From contig DIJC01000022.1 of the NCBI GenBank assembly GCA_002421005.1, positions 8,561 to 72,560 of the forward strand: DNA of 64,000 nucleotides, given 5' to 3'. Within the stretch, counting starts at the first letter, position 1. The number at the start of each line of letters is the position of its first letter. Positions 53,127-61,221 of the stretch are shown piece after piece. Both the position numbers and the translations under genes were made by a program. Below the pieces are notes generated by a model. The model was not told the DNA's origin and ran no database searches. It was given only the letters and a program-made list of their open reading frames with translations. Source of the DNA: Enterobacteriaceae bacterium UBA5654 (lineage in GTDB: Bacteria > Pseudomonadota > Gammaproteobacteria > Enterobacterales > Enterobacteriaceae).

Positions 53127-54463
53127 TGGGCGTCTCCTCGCCCGCAGGACTGGCGGTTCATCAGTGAAACAAACGGCAGGTAGATCAGCGCGGAAATAAA
53201 AATAAGCATGACGGCAAGCCCGGCGGCGCGCCAGTCGCCTGAAGTTGCTAAAAATGCGCTTATTACCGGTGGCGTCGTCCAGGGAATTAAAATACAGGTT
53301 TTACTAATTAGCCCAAAAGCCGTCGCCAGGTACGCAATAGTGATACAGATAATCGGCGCGAAAATAAACGGTACGATCAATATCGGATTGAATATGACCG
53401 GCAGGCCAAATATCAGCGGTTCATTGATATTAAACAGTGTGGCAACGGAAGAAATTTTGGCGATAGCGCGGTGTTCTTTACGCCGTGCGGCAATAAACAA
53501 GGCGATCATTAAACCCATCGTTTGCCCACCGCCGCCCATAAATCCAAAGGCATCAATAAAGGGTTTTGTCACAATATGCGGCAGGGGAAGATGACTGGCA
53601 AATGCGCTGCTGTTTTGCTGGATCGCCACTAATAAGGTGGTTTCGGTAATCGGATACAGGATGCTGGTGCCGTGAATACCCATCCACCATAAACCATTCT
53701 GGATGAACAACAGTGAAAGCACGCCGCTTAACCCCTGAAGAATGCTTTGCAGGGGAGCCTGGATCAGCCAGTTGACCAGTTGATGAAGGGTTTTCCCGCA
53801 AAAATAATCAATCCCCCAGGCGAGAGTGCTGAACAGCGCAAATATAACGATCACCGGCAGCATGACATTAAAGCTTTGCACCACGGCAGGCGGCACGGTT
53901 TCTGGCATCGGGATGCGCAGCCATTTTTGCTGATTCAGCAGGCGAAAAATTTCGGTACTGCTAATGGCGACCAGAATGCCGACAAACATGCCGGTAGCGC
54001 CGGTGTGTTCACTGCCGATCAGACCCGTTGCCGGAAAGCTTTCACCGGAAGGCGAGGTCACCGCAACATTTAGCGGGAAAAGCGCAATCAGAAGACCCAA
54101 TGCAATAATGCCGTATATCAGGCCGTCTTCGCCGTAGCTTTTCGCAAGCTTACAGGCAATCATCACGGTGGCCATAAATGAAAGAATATTCAGCGTGCCG
54201 TTATAAACCCGCAGGCTAATTTCCCGCAGGGCATCGACCCAACTCCCCGTCAGCTCAAGCCAACCAACCAGCCCATTTTGCGGATGAAGAATGACATTGT
54301 TAATGAGGATAAAAAATGAGGCGGCAATAATTACGGGCATCAGGGCAATAAAAGCATCCCTGACCGCCGATAAATGACGCTGTGCAGAAAATTTGCCGGA
54401 TGCGGCATTTAATTTATCCACCAGTATGACGAACTGAGGATGGCTGCTGATCGGTTTACTCAC
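53123..54463 (-). CDS. PTS EIIC, lactose/cellobiose family, without IIA or IIB
   Basis: 446 aa from the GTG at 54461-54463, chosen because AAAGGA lies 9 bp before it and MSKPISSHPQFVILVDKLN resembles the N-terminus of CelB-type carriers; an ATG at 54515-54517 would add 18 odd residues. Polytopic IIC domain with ALMPVIIAASFFILINNVIL, NGLWWMGIHGTSILYPI and the NINEPLIFGLPVIFNP motif typical of the family. No IIA or IIB gene is in the window, so it either borrows them or works without PTS phosphorylation. Partner: the DUF4127 gene after it. Confidence 0.85.
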   Translation of the reverse strand: MSKPISSHPQFVILVDKLNAASGKFSAQRHLSAVRDAFIALMPVIIAASFFILINNVILHPQNGLVGWLELTGSWVDALREISLRVYNGTLNILSFMATVMIACKLAKSYGEDGLIYGIIALGLLIALFPLNVAVTSPSGESFPATGLIGSEHTGATGMFVGILVAISSTEIFRLLNQQKWLRIPMPETVPPAVVQSFNVMLPVIVIFALFSTLAWGIDYFCGKTLHQLVNWLIQAPLQSILQGLSGVLSLLFIQNGLWWMGIHGTSILYPITETTLLVAIQQNSSAFASHLPLPHIVTKPFIDAFGFMGGGGQTMGLMIALFIAARRKEHRAIAKISSVATLFNINEPLIFGLPVIFNPILIVPFIFAPIICITIAYLATAFGLISKTCILIPWTTPPVISAFLATSGDWRAAGLAVMLIFISALIYLPFVSLMNRQSCGRGDAQ

Positions 54464-54613
54464 TGTGGTTAATCCTTTTCCGTAGCGTGATGATATTCTT
54501 GTGAAAATTTTTACCATGTTTTTAAGTTTGCATGATAAAAATCACCATTAATGCGAGGGGAGTCATACTTCTGTTACGGCTAAGTACGAAGATTTGCGGG
54601 TACAGAAATGTAA

Positions 54614-54644
54614 AACGCCCGCAATAGTATTTATTGCGGGCGTT
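54614..54644 (-). terminator. opgE terminator
   Basis: AACGCCCGCAATA/TATTGCGGGCGTT with a 5-nt loop. On the minus strand TTTT follows. About 30 bp after the opgE stop. Confidence 0.8.
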
Positions 54645-54673
54645 GGGGAAGCGTTAATCTGGCTACAAAAGCG

Positions 54674-56260
54674 CTAGCGGCGGGGTTTGGTATCAAAAAG
54701 GTCGGTGCCAAGATGGTTAAAATCGACCTTTTGCAGATGAAAGTTGGTGATATACGTGGGGCCAGCTTTCTTTTCCGAGATAAAGGGATAGCCCAGCACG
54801 ATCTCTTTCGCGCTAATGCCCGTCCACTGCGAGAAGAAACCAAGAAAATCATTGGCAGAGCGGCGCGCTTTGATGATCCGGTGCTTTTTATCGTCGCTGG
54901 ACAACACCATAAACGGCACCTGAAAATTCTGCTGGAATTTGTCGTCATGCGCGAGGTACTGCACCTCTTTTCCGCGTTCTTTAAATGCCAGGCCGTGATC
55001 GGAAAAATACACCAGCGAAAAACTGTTGCCGGTATTGCGAAGCTGCGAGTAAAGCTTGCCCAGCAAGTCGTCGGTCTGGGTCATGGTATAGAGGTAGCAC
55101 GACGTCTCTTTTGACTGTACGAATTCGGCGTATTTGCCTTTCGTGCGGTCGCAGGCCTGCGGATGCGAGCCCATCAGATGCAGGACAATCAGCTGCGGCT
55201 GGCTGCGCTCGCTGGCAAACACCTGCGCGGTCATTTTCAGCAGTTCTTCATCCTGGGTATTTTTATCGGCTTCGAAATCGCCGCTTTTCAGGAAGTGCGC
55301 TTCGTCGGCACGTTTGGCAATGCTGGCAATGGCGGTATCGTATTCGCCAATTTGCCCCTGATTGGAAAACCACCACGTCTGAAATCCGGCGCGGTTAGCC
55401 AGCGTTACTACGTTATCCTGGAACTGCGGTTTGTTATCGACCACCCGGTTCAGGGTTAGCCCCAGCGATTTTTGCGTTGAGCCGCTGGCGGCAATGTAGT
55501 CAGTGAAAAGGGTGCCGTTGACGGCGCTGGCAAACGGGGTGTTATTCCAGTGACCGCCGAACGCACCGAGCGCATCGCGGCGCGCGCTTTCGCCAATCAC
55601 CACCACATAATAATGATATTTCGGCTTAACGGCGGTCACGTGCCAGGTGTCCTTCATTTCGGCGAACTGCGCCATCCGCGCCTGTTCGTCGAGCACTTCC
55701 GCGTTATTGACCACCACATCTTTAACGAAACGCACCGCCGGGTAGCCGGTATCTTTCAGTTTAAAAACGCCGCCCCACGCCAGGTTTTGCACTGGCTGAA
55801 CGAAAAACGTCACCACGCTGAACAGCAGGCACAGGCTGTCCAGGTTACGCCACGGTTTTTTACCTTCCGTTTTACGGCGCACGGCAATCACGCCGAGAGC
55901 AAAAATAAACAGCCCGACCACGTAGCTGTACCACGGGAAGATGGTCAGGATTTCGGTGGACTCTTCCATATTGGTCGAGTGCATCGCCAGCAGGGTATTA
56001 AAATTCGGCGCGCCGTAAGCCTGGCCGAACGGGTAATAGCTGGCGGCAATCAGCGAATAAATGCCCAGCACCACTTTTTGCACATTGGGCACCGTGCGCC
56101 ATAACAAATGCAAAACGCAGGTAAACGCAACGGTATAAAGCAGGCTGAACGGATAACCGAGCGCAAGGTTAATAAATAACGATTGCAGGAAATAAAAACC
56201 GATCCACGGGCTTAACGCCTGGCGTCGTGAGGCAAGCGATTCTTTAAGGGTGTAATTCAT
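54674..56260 (-). CDS. opgE: phosphoethanolamine transferase OpgE (YbiP)
   Basis: EptA-superfamily enzyme that decorates osmoregulated periplasmic glucans with phosphoethanolamine. 528 aa from the ATG at 56260 (MNYTLKESLASR); an ATG three codons upstream is also possible. Five N-terminal TMs, then a periplasmic sulfatase-type domain: VVVIGESARRDALGAFGG, AASGSTQKSLGLTLNR (nucleophile region), HLMGSHPQACDRT, YFSDHGLAF. Matches E. coli YbiP. Second transferase of this fold in the window, besides EptA. Confidence 0.94.
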   Translation of the reverse strand: MNYTLKESLASRRQALSPWIGFYFLQSLFINLALGYPFSLLYTVAFTCVLHLLWRTVPNVQKVVLGIYSLIAASYYPFGQAYGAPNFNTLLAMHSTNMEESTEILTIFPWYSYVVGLFIFALGVIAVRRKTEGKKPWRNLDSLCLLFSVVTFFVQPVQNLAWGGVFKLKDTGYPAVRFVKDVVVNNAEVLDEQARMAQFAEMKDTWHVTAVKPKYHYYVVVIGESARRDALGAFGGHWNNTPFASAVNGTLFTDYIAASGSTQKSLGLTLNRVVDNKPQFQDNVVTLANRAGFQTWWFSNQGQIGEYDTAIASIAKRADEAHFLKSGDFEADKNTQDEELLKMTAQVFASERSQPQLIVLHLMGSHPQACDRTKGKYAEFVQSKETSCYLYTMTQTDDLLGKLYSQLRNTGNSFSLVYFSDHGLAFKERGKEVQYLAHDDKFQQNFQVPFMVLSSDDKKHRIIKARRSANDFLGFFSQWTGISAKEIVLGYPFISEKKAGPTYITNFHLQKVDFNHLGTDLFDTKPRR

Positions 56261-56538
56261 ATGCCACAATCATAAAACGCCATGTGAGCACCCTGGCGTC
56301 AAGGGTCAAAACCTGCGGGAGAGTGCGTGAAGAGGGGAACGAGTCCGCATCTGCGAACCGCAATACGTGCAGGGCTGCAAGAAGATAAAGCGCCGTGAAT
56401 GTCAGGTCAACTAGCCATAAGAAATAGTTTTGCGAGGCAGATTGCAAATCAGCAAAAAAGAGAGGGTTTCAGCAGCAGAAGGAACAGAATAACGCGCGAA
56501 AATGACAGAAAAATGAAGCGGCGTACCGCGACGCCGCA

Positions 56539-56667
56539 TTAATGAGAGGAAGGATCGTCCTGACGCGGTTTGCCGCCGAGCATCTCGCACAGCATGTTCA
56601 ACAGCATTAAGCGTACCTGAAAAGGAGAGTGGCTAAACACGCGTATACACCTCTTAAATTCGTTCAT
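56539..56667 (-). CDS. mntS: small manganese-responsive protein MntS
   Basis: 42-aa protein (RybA locus in E. coli), read on the minus strand: begins MNEFKRCIRVFSHSPFQVRL, ends RQDDPSSH, with the MLLNMLCEML core. Ribosome binding site GGAGG 5 bp upstream. E. coli MntS is also 42 aa with an almost identical first half. It is repressed by MntR-Mn2+ and raises available Mn2+ by inhibiting the exporter MntP. The C-terminal third is diverged. Too short for usual ORF cut-offs. Confidence 0.93.
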   Translation of the reverse strand: MNEFKRCIRVFSHSPFQVRLMLLNMLCEMLGGKPRQDDPSSH

Positions 56668-56723
56668 AAAACCTCCTGACCGTTTACCCCTTCTTCCGTG
56701 AAAGGTGACTGCATTACATACAG

Positions 56724-56741
56724 ATATAGCACAGGCTATAT
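56724..56741. promoter_or_regulatory. MntR box upstream of mntS
   Basis: ATATAGC-ACAG-GCTATAT, an inverted repeat resembling the MntR operator of E. coli mntS and mntH. It lies 57 bp before the mntS start, in its promoter, between the divergent mntS and mntR genes. Confidence 0.8.
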
Positions 56742-56848
56742 TTTATAGCTATGGCTAAAACGTTAATTTTTTGTACTCACGTCACGATCCTATACAATAA
56801 GCGCTCTTTTGATGATGCCCCGGTGCATCGCACCCATGAGGAAGCACA

Positions 56849-57322
56849 ATGAGCCGTCGCGCGGGAAAACTTACAACAAAAAAAGTGACGCAATTAGTGA
56901 ACGTACAGGATCACGTTGAGGGGTTCCGCCAGGTGCGGGAAGCGCATCGTCGCGAACTGATCGATGACTACGTGGAGTTGATTTCCGATCTCATCCGCGA
57001 AGTGGGCGAGGCGCGGCAGGTTGATATGGCCGCCCGGCTCGGTGTGTCGCAGCCGACGGTTGCGAAAATGTTAAAAAGACTGGCGACCGTTGGGCTGATC
57101 GAGCAGATCCCGTGGCGCGGTGTGTTCCTCACGCCGGAAGGGGAGAAACTCGCCGAAGAGAGCCGCCAGCGCCATCATATCGTCGAGAACTTTTTGCTGG
57201 TGCTCGGCGTCAGCCCCGATACTGCGCGCCGCGATGCCGAAGGCATTGAGCATCACGTCAGCGAGGAGACGCTGGAAATGTTCCGCCAGTTCAGCCTGAA
57301 GCACGGAATGCCTTCTGAATGA
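56849..57322 (+). CDS. mntR: manganese-dependent regulator MntR
   Basis: 157-aa DtxR-family repressor: winged helix (EARQVDMAARLGVSQPTVAKMLKRLATVGLIEQ) and dimerisation/metal domain with the Mn ligands in HHIVENFLLVLG and GIEHHVSEETLEMF. A long N-terminal basic extension (MSRRAGKLTTKK) as in the E. coli protein. It controls mntS, mntH and others. It overlaps ybiR by 4 bp. Confidence 0.97.
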   Translation: MSRRAGKLTTKKVTQLVNVQDHVEGFRQVREAHRRELIDDYVELISDLIREVGEARQVDMAARLGVSQPTVAKMLKRLATVGLIEQIPWRGVFLTPEGEKLAEESRQRHHIVENFLLVLGVSPDTARRDAEGIEHHVSEETLEMFRQFSLKHGMPSE

Positions 57323-58428
57323 ATCTGCCGTTTCTGCGCGCGCTGGCGTATGACCGTTTTTTACACCTGCTGATTATTATCGCCGTTGTCCTGAGCTTTT
57401 TCGTGCCGTTCGCGCCCGGCGGCTGGCCTGCGGCTATCGACTGGCACACCATTATTACCCTCAGCGGGCTGATGCTGCTGACCAAAGGCGTAGAGCAGAG
57501 CGGCTGTTTTGACGTGCTGGGGCGTAAAATGGCGCGTCGTTTTGTTACGGTTCGCCAGCTGGCGCTGTTTATGGTGCTGGCTGCCGCGCTGCTGTCGACG
57601 TTTCTGACCAACGACGTGGCGCTGTTTATCGTTGTGCCGCTAACCCTGACGCTGAAAAAATGGTGTGAGATCCCGGTCAACCGGCTGATCATCTTCGAAG
57701 CGCTGGCGGTTAACGCCGGTTCCCTGCTGACGCCGATCGGCAATCCGCAAAATATCCTGCTGTGGGGGCGCTCCGGGCTGTCTTTTCCGGCCTTTACCTG
57801 GCAGATGCTGCCGCTGGCGCTCAGCATGATGGCGACTTTGCTGGTACTGTGCTGGCTGTGCTTTCCCGCGCAGACGCTGCATTTTCGCAGCAGCGATAAA
57901 ACGCCGCAGTGGCAGCGTCGTCTGGTGTGGAGCTGCCTGGCGTTTTACCTCGTGTTTCTGGTTGCGCTGGAAACGAAGCAGGAGCTGTGGGGGCTGGGCA
58001 TTCTGCTGGTCGGCTTTCTGGTCGTCGCCCGCAGCGTAGTGCTGAAGGTGGACTGGTCGCTGCTGCTGGTGTTTATCGCCATGTTTATTGATGTGCATCT
58101 CCTGACCGGGCTTCCGGTGCTGCACGGCCTGCTGGATCGCGTTGACGGTCTTACCCCGCTGCAACTCTGGCTGACGGCGATTGGCCTGTCGCAGGTCATC
58201 AGCAACGTGCCTGCCACAATTCTGCTGCTGAATTACGTTCCACCCACTACGCTGCTGGCGTGGGCGGTAAACGTTGGCGGATTCGGCCTGCTGCCCGGCT
58301 CGCTGGCCAACCTTATCGCCCTGCGCATGGCGGGTAATCGCCGCATCTGGTGGCGCTTTCATCTTTATTCTTTGCCGTTGCTGGTGTGGGCGGCGCTGGT
58401 CGGGTACGGATTACTCCTTGTCAGTTAG
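57319..58428 (+). CDS. ybiR: inner membrane transporter YbiR (ArsB/NhaD superfamily)
   Basis: 369-aa protein with about ten TMs, of the ion transporter superfamily. LTNDVALFIVVPLTLTLK and VNAGSLLTPIGNPQNILLWG contain the paired motifs of the family (ND and GNPQN), and LSQVISNVPATILLLNY mirrors them in the second half. Translationally coupled to mntR (ATGA), which hints at metal or anion transport, though the substrate is not known. Confidence 0.92.
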   Translation: MNLPFLRALAYDRFLHLLIIIAVVLSFFVPFAPGGWPAAIDWHTIITLSGLMLLTKGVEQSGCFDVLGRKMARRFVTVRQLALFMVLAAALLSTFLTNDVALFIVVPLTLTLKKWCEIPVNRLIIFEALAVNAGSLLTPIGNPQNILLWGRSGLSFPAFTWQMLPLALSMMATLLVLCWLCFPAQTLHFRSSDKTPQWQRRLVWSCLAFYLVFLVALETKQELWGLGILLVGFLVVARSVVLKVDWSLLLVFIAMFIDVHLLTGLPVLHGLLDRVDGLTPLQLWLTAIGLSQVISNVPATILLLNYVPPTTLLAWAVNVGGFGLLPGSLANLIALRMAGNRRIWWRFHLYSLPLLVWAALVGYGLLLVS

Positions 58429-58527
58429 TGCTGATTTGTCAATTTATCCTGGCAAATGTATAGCAACCTCCTAACTTTAGTTATCAGGCCCCTTTACGCC
58501 GTTAACTGACAGGACCGTTGCATACTT

Positions 58528-59652
58528 ATGGCAGAAAAAGACGAAAAACCTGAAAACCAGCAGGAAGACAATAAAGCGGAAAATCAGGGAGATGAAAAGA
58601 AAAAGGACTCGCGCAAGCGTCCGGGTAAAAAGCCGCTGATTATTCTTGGCATCGTGGTGATTGTGATGATCATCGTGGCGCTGGTGTGGTGGCTGATGAC
58701 GCGCAATCAGGAAACTACCGACGACGCCTTTACCGATGGCGATGCGGTGACGATCGCACCGAAAGTCTCCGGCTACGTCACTGACTTGCGGGTGAAAGAT
58801 AACCAGCGGGTGAAGAAGGGCGATTTGCTGGTGATTATCGATCCGCGTGACGCCACCGCCCAACGCGATCAGGCGAAAGCGCAGCTCGGCCTCGCCGAAG
58901 CGCAACTGCATCAGGCCCAGGCGCAGTTGGCCCTGTCGAAAGTGCAGTATCCGGCGCAGCGCGATGAAGCGCGGGCGCAGGTGCTGAAGGCGCAGGCGGA
59001 CCAGGCCAATGCCGAAGCGGCGTACCGCCGTCAGCGCGGCGTCGATCCACGCGCCACGACCCAGCAAAATATTGACTCGGCTAACGCCCAGTTGCGCAGC
59101 GCCCAGGCGCAGATGGCGAGCGCCAAAGCGCAGCTGGAAGTGGCAGAGCAGGTGGAGTTACAGATCCGCCAGCAGGAAACCAACGTCGAAGCGCGCGAGC
59201 GTCAGGTCGATCAGGCGCGGGCGCAGCTGGAAACCGCCGAGCTGAATTTGTCGTGGACCGAAGTGCGCGCGCCGTTTGACGGCTTTGTCACCAAACGCAA
59301 CGTGCAAAACGGCACGCTGGTGCAGGCGGGCAGCGCGCTGTTCTCCCTCGTCTCCCCGGATATCTGGGTGGTCGCCAACTTTAAAGAATCCCAGCTTGAG
59401 CGCCTGCGTCCCGGCAATAAAGTCAGTATTAAAATTGATGCCTATGGCGATATGGAACTGGAAGGGCACGTTGACAGCATCCAGCAGGGCAGCGGTTCGA
59501 AGTTCGCCGCCTTCCCGTCGGAAAACGCTACCGGCAACTTTGTGAAGATCGTCCAGCGCGTGCCGGTCAAAATCGTGATTGATAAAGGGCTGGATGCCAA
59601 CCATCCGCTGCCGCTCGGCCTTTCCGTGGAACCGAAGGTAACGCTTGAATGA
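58528..59652 (+). CDS. HlyD/EmrA-family membrane fusion protein of a tripartite efflux pump
   Basis: 374 aa: Lys/Glu-rich cytoplasmic N-terminus (1-35), one TM (about 36-58, PLIILGIVVIVMIIVALVWW), lipoyl half (DGDAVTIAPKVSGYVTDL), a long coiled coil rich in Ala and Gln (about 105-245), second half APFDGFVTKRNVQNG and a beta-barrel. Adaptor between the MFS pump and outer membrane factor encoded next. The family is EmrA-like. Start of a three-gene operon, overlapping the next gene by 4 bp. Not in K-12 at this site. Confidence 0.9.
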   Translation: MAEKDEKPENQQEDNKAENQGDEKKKDSRKRPGKKPLIILGIVVIVMIIVALVWWLMTRNQETTDDAFTDGDAVTIAPKVSGYVTDLRVKDNQRVKKGDLLVIIDPRDATAQRDQAKAQLGLAEAQLHQAQAQLALSKVQYPAQRDEARAQVLKAQADQANAEAAYRRQRGVDPRATTQQNIDSANAQLRSAQAQMASAKAQLEVAEQVELQIRQQETNVEARERQVDQARAQLETAELNLSWTEVRAPFDGFVTKRNVQNGTLVQAGSALFSLVSPDIWVVANFKESQLERLRPGNKVSIKIDAYGDMELEGHVDSIQQGSGSKFAAFPSENATGNFVKIVQRVPVKIVIDKGLDANHPLPLGLSVEPKVTLE

Positions 59653-61220
59653 CCGACCAGAGCCATGAAAACTGGCGTCCGGCCAGTAATCCGTGGGCGG
59701 TGGCGATGGTGGTCACGCTGGCGGTGTTTATGGAAATCCTCGATACCACGATCGTCAACGTGGCGCTGCCGCACGTCGCCGGATCGCTCTCCGCCAGCTA
59801 CGATGAATCCACCTGGGTGCTGACCAGCTACCTGGTGGCGAACGGCATCGTGCTGCCGATTTCCGCATTCTTAAGCCGCGTATTTGGCCGCAAGCAGTTC
59901 TTCCTGATCTGTATCGTGATGTTCACCATCTGCTCCTTCCTGTGCGGCATCGCTACCGAACTGTGGCAGATCATTCTGTTTCGCATTATGCAGGGCTTTT
60001 TCGGCGGCGGTCTTCAGCCGACCCAGCAGTCGGTGCTGCTCGACTATTTCAAACCGGAAGATCGCGGTAAGGCGTTCGGCTTGTCATCGATCGCGATTAT
60101 CGTCGCGCCGGTGCTGGGACCCACCCTTGGCGGCTGGATCACCGATAACTACTCCTGGCGCTGGGTGTTCTTTATTAACATCCCGGTGGGCATTGTGACG
60201 GTGCTGGCAATTTACCAGTTGCTGGAAGATCCGCCGTGGGAGCGTAAATCGGAAGAAAAACTGACCATTGACTGGACTGGCATCGGGCTGATTGCGCTGG
60301 GGCTGGGCTGTTTGCAGGTGATGCTCGACCGGGGCGAAGATGAAGACTGGTTCTATTCAAACTTTATCTGCACCTTTGCGGTGTTGACACTGATCGGCAT
60401 TATTGGCGCGATTTACTGGCTGATATATGCGCGCAAACCAGTGGTCGATTTACGCTGTATGGCGGATAAAAACTTTGCCGTTTCCAGCCTGCTGATGGCG
60501 GGCATGGCGATGATCCTCTACGGCAGCTCGGTGGTGATCCCGCAGCTGGCGCAGCAGGATCTCGGCTATACCGCCACCTGGTCGGGGCTGGTGCTGTCGC
60601 CGGGGGCGGTGCTGATTGTCTTAACCATCCCGCTGGTGCTTAAGCTGATGCCGATCGTGCAGACGCGTTTTATTATCGCCTTCGGTTTTCTGCTGCTGGG
60701 CGTGGCCTTTTTCTGGTCGCGAACGCTGACGCCGGATGTCGATTTTGAAACGCTGGTGCTGTTTCGCAGCGCCCAGTCGCTGGGCCTCGGTTTCCTGTTT
60801 GTGCCGTTGACCACCATCGCGTTTATCACTATTCCGCGCCAGCTCAATGCCGACGCCTCGGCGCTGTTCACCATGTTCCGTAATGTGGCGGGTTCGGTGG
60901 GAATTTCGCTGTCGACGGCGGCGATCACCGAGCGGGCGCAGGCGCACAGCGCGCATCTGTCTTACCATACCAGCCCGTTTGATGAGCCGTTCCAACAGGC
61001 AATACGTCAGTCGGCGCAGGCGATCCGCGATTTTACCGGGCTGATGGGCGATCCACTGAGCATCGCCACCGGGCAGATGTACCAGACGATGATCGAACAG
61101 TCGCGCATTCTGGCTTACATCGATGTCTTTACGATCCTTAGCGTCGTTGCGCTATTGCTGATCCCCTTTTGTTTACTGCTCTCTCCGGTGAAGAGCGAAG
61201 GTAGCGCAGGAGCACATTAA
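59649..61220 (+). CDS. DHA2-family MFS drug:H+ antiporter (EmrB-like)
   Basis: 523-aa antiporter with 14 predicted TMs. Family blocks: FMEILDTTIVNVALPHVAG (TM1), WVLTSYLVANGIVLPISAFLSRVFGRKQFF (motif A region), QGFFGGGLQPTQQSVLLDYF and the motif C GPTLGGWI after the R in PEDRGKAFG. Works with the adaptor upstream and outer membrane factor downstream to expel hydrophobic toxic compounds to outside the cell. Substrates unknown. Confidence 0.92.
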   Translation: MTDQSHENWRPASNPWAVAMVVTLAVFMEILDTTIVNVALPHVAGSLSASYDESTWVLTSYLVANGIVLPISAFLSRVFGRKQFFLICIVMFTICSFLCGIATELWQIILFRIMQGFFGGGLQPTQQSVLLDYFKPEDRGKAFGLSSIAIIVAPVLGPTLGGWITDNYSWRWVFFINIPVGIVTVLAIYQLLEDPPWERKSEEKLTIDWTGIGLIALGLGCLQVMLDRGEDEDWFYSNFICTFAVLTLIGIIGAIYWLIYARKPVVDLRCMADKNFAVSSLLMAGMAMILYGSSVVIPQLAQQDLGYTATWSGLVLSPGAVLIVLTIPLVLKLMPIVQTRFIIAFGFLLLGVAFFWSRTLTPDVDFETLVLFRSAQSLGLGFLFVPLTTIAFITIPRQLNADASALFTMFRNVAGSVGISLSTAAITERAQAHSAHLSYHTSPFDEPFQQAIRQSAQAIRDFTGLMGDPLSIATGQMYQTMIEQSRILAYIDVFTILSVVALLLIPFCLLLSPVKSEGSAGAH

Positions 61221-61221
61221 T

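Noticed and set aside
56244..56447. 67-aa frame on the minus strand upstream of opgE
   Set aside because: Overlaps the opgE start in another frame, has no ribosome binding site or family resemblance.
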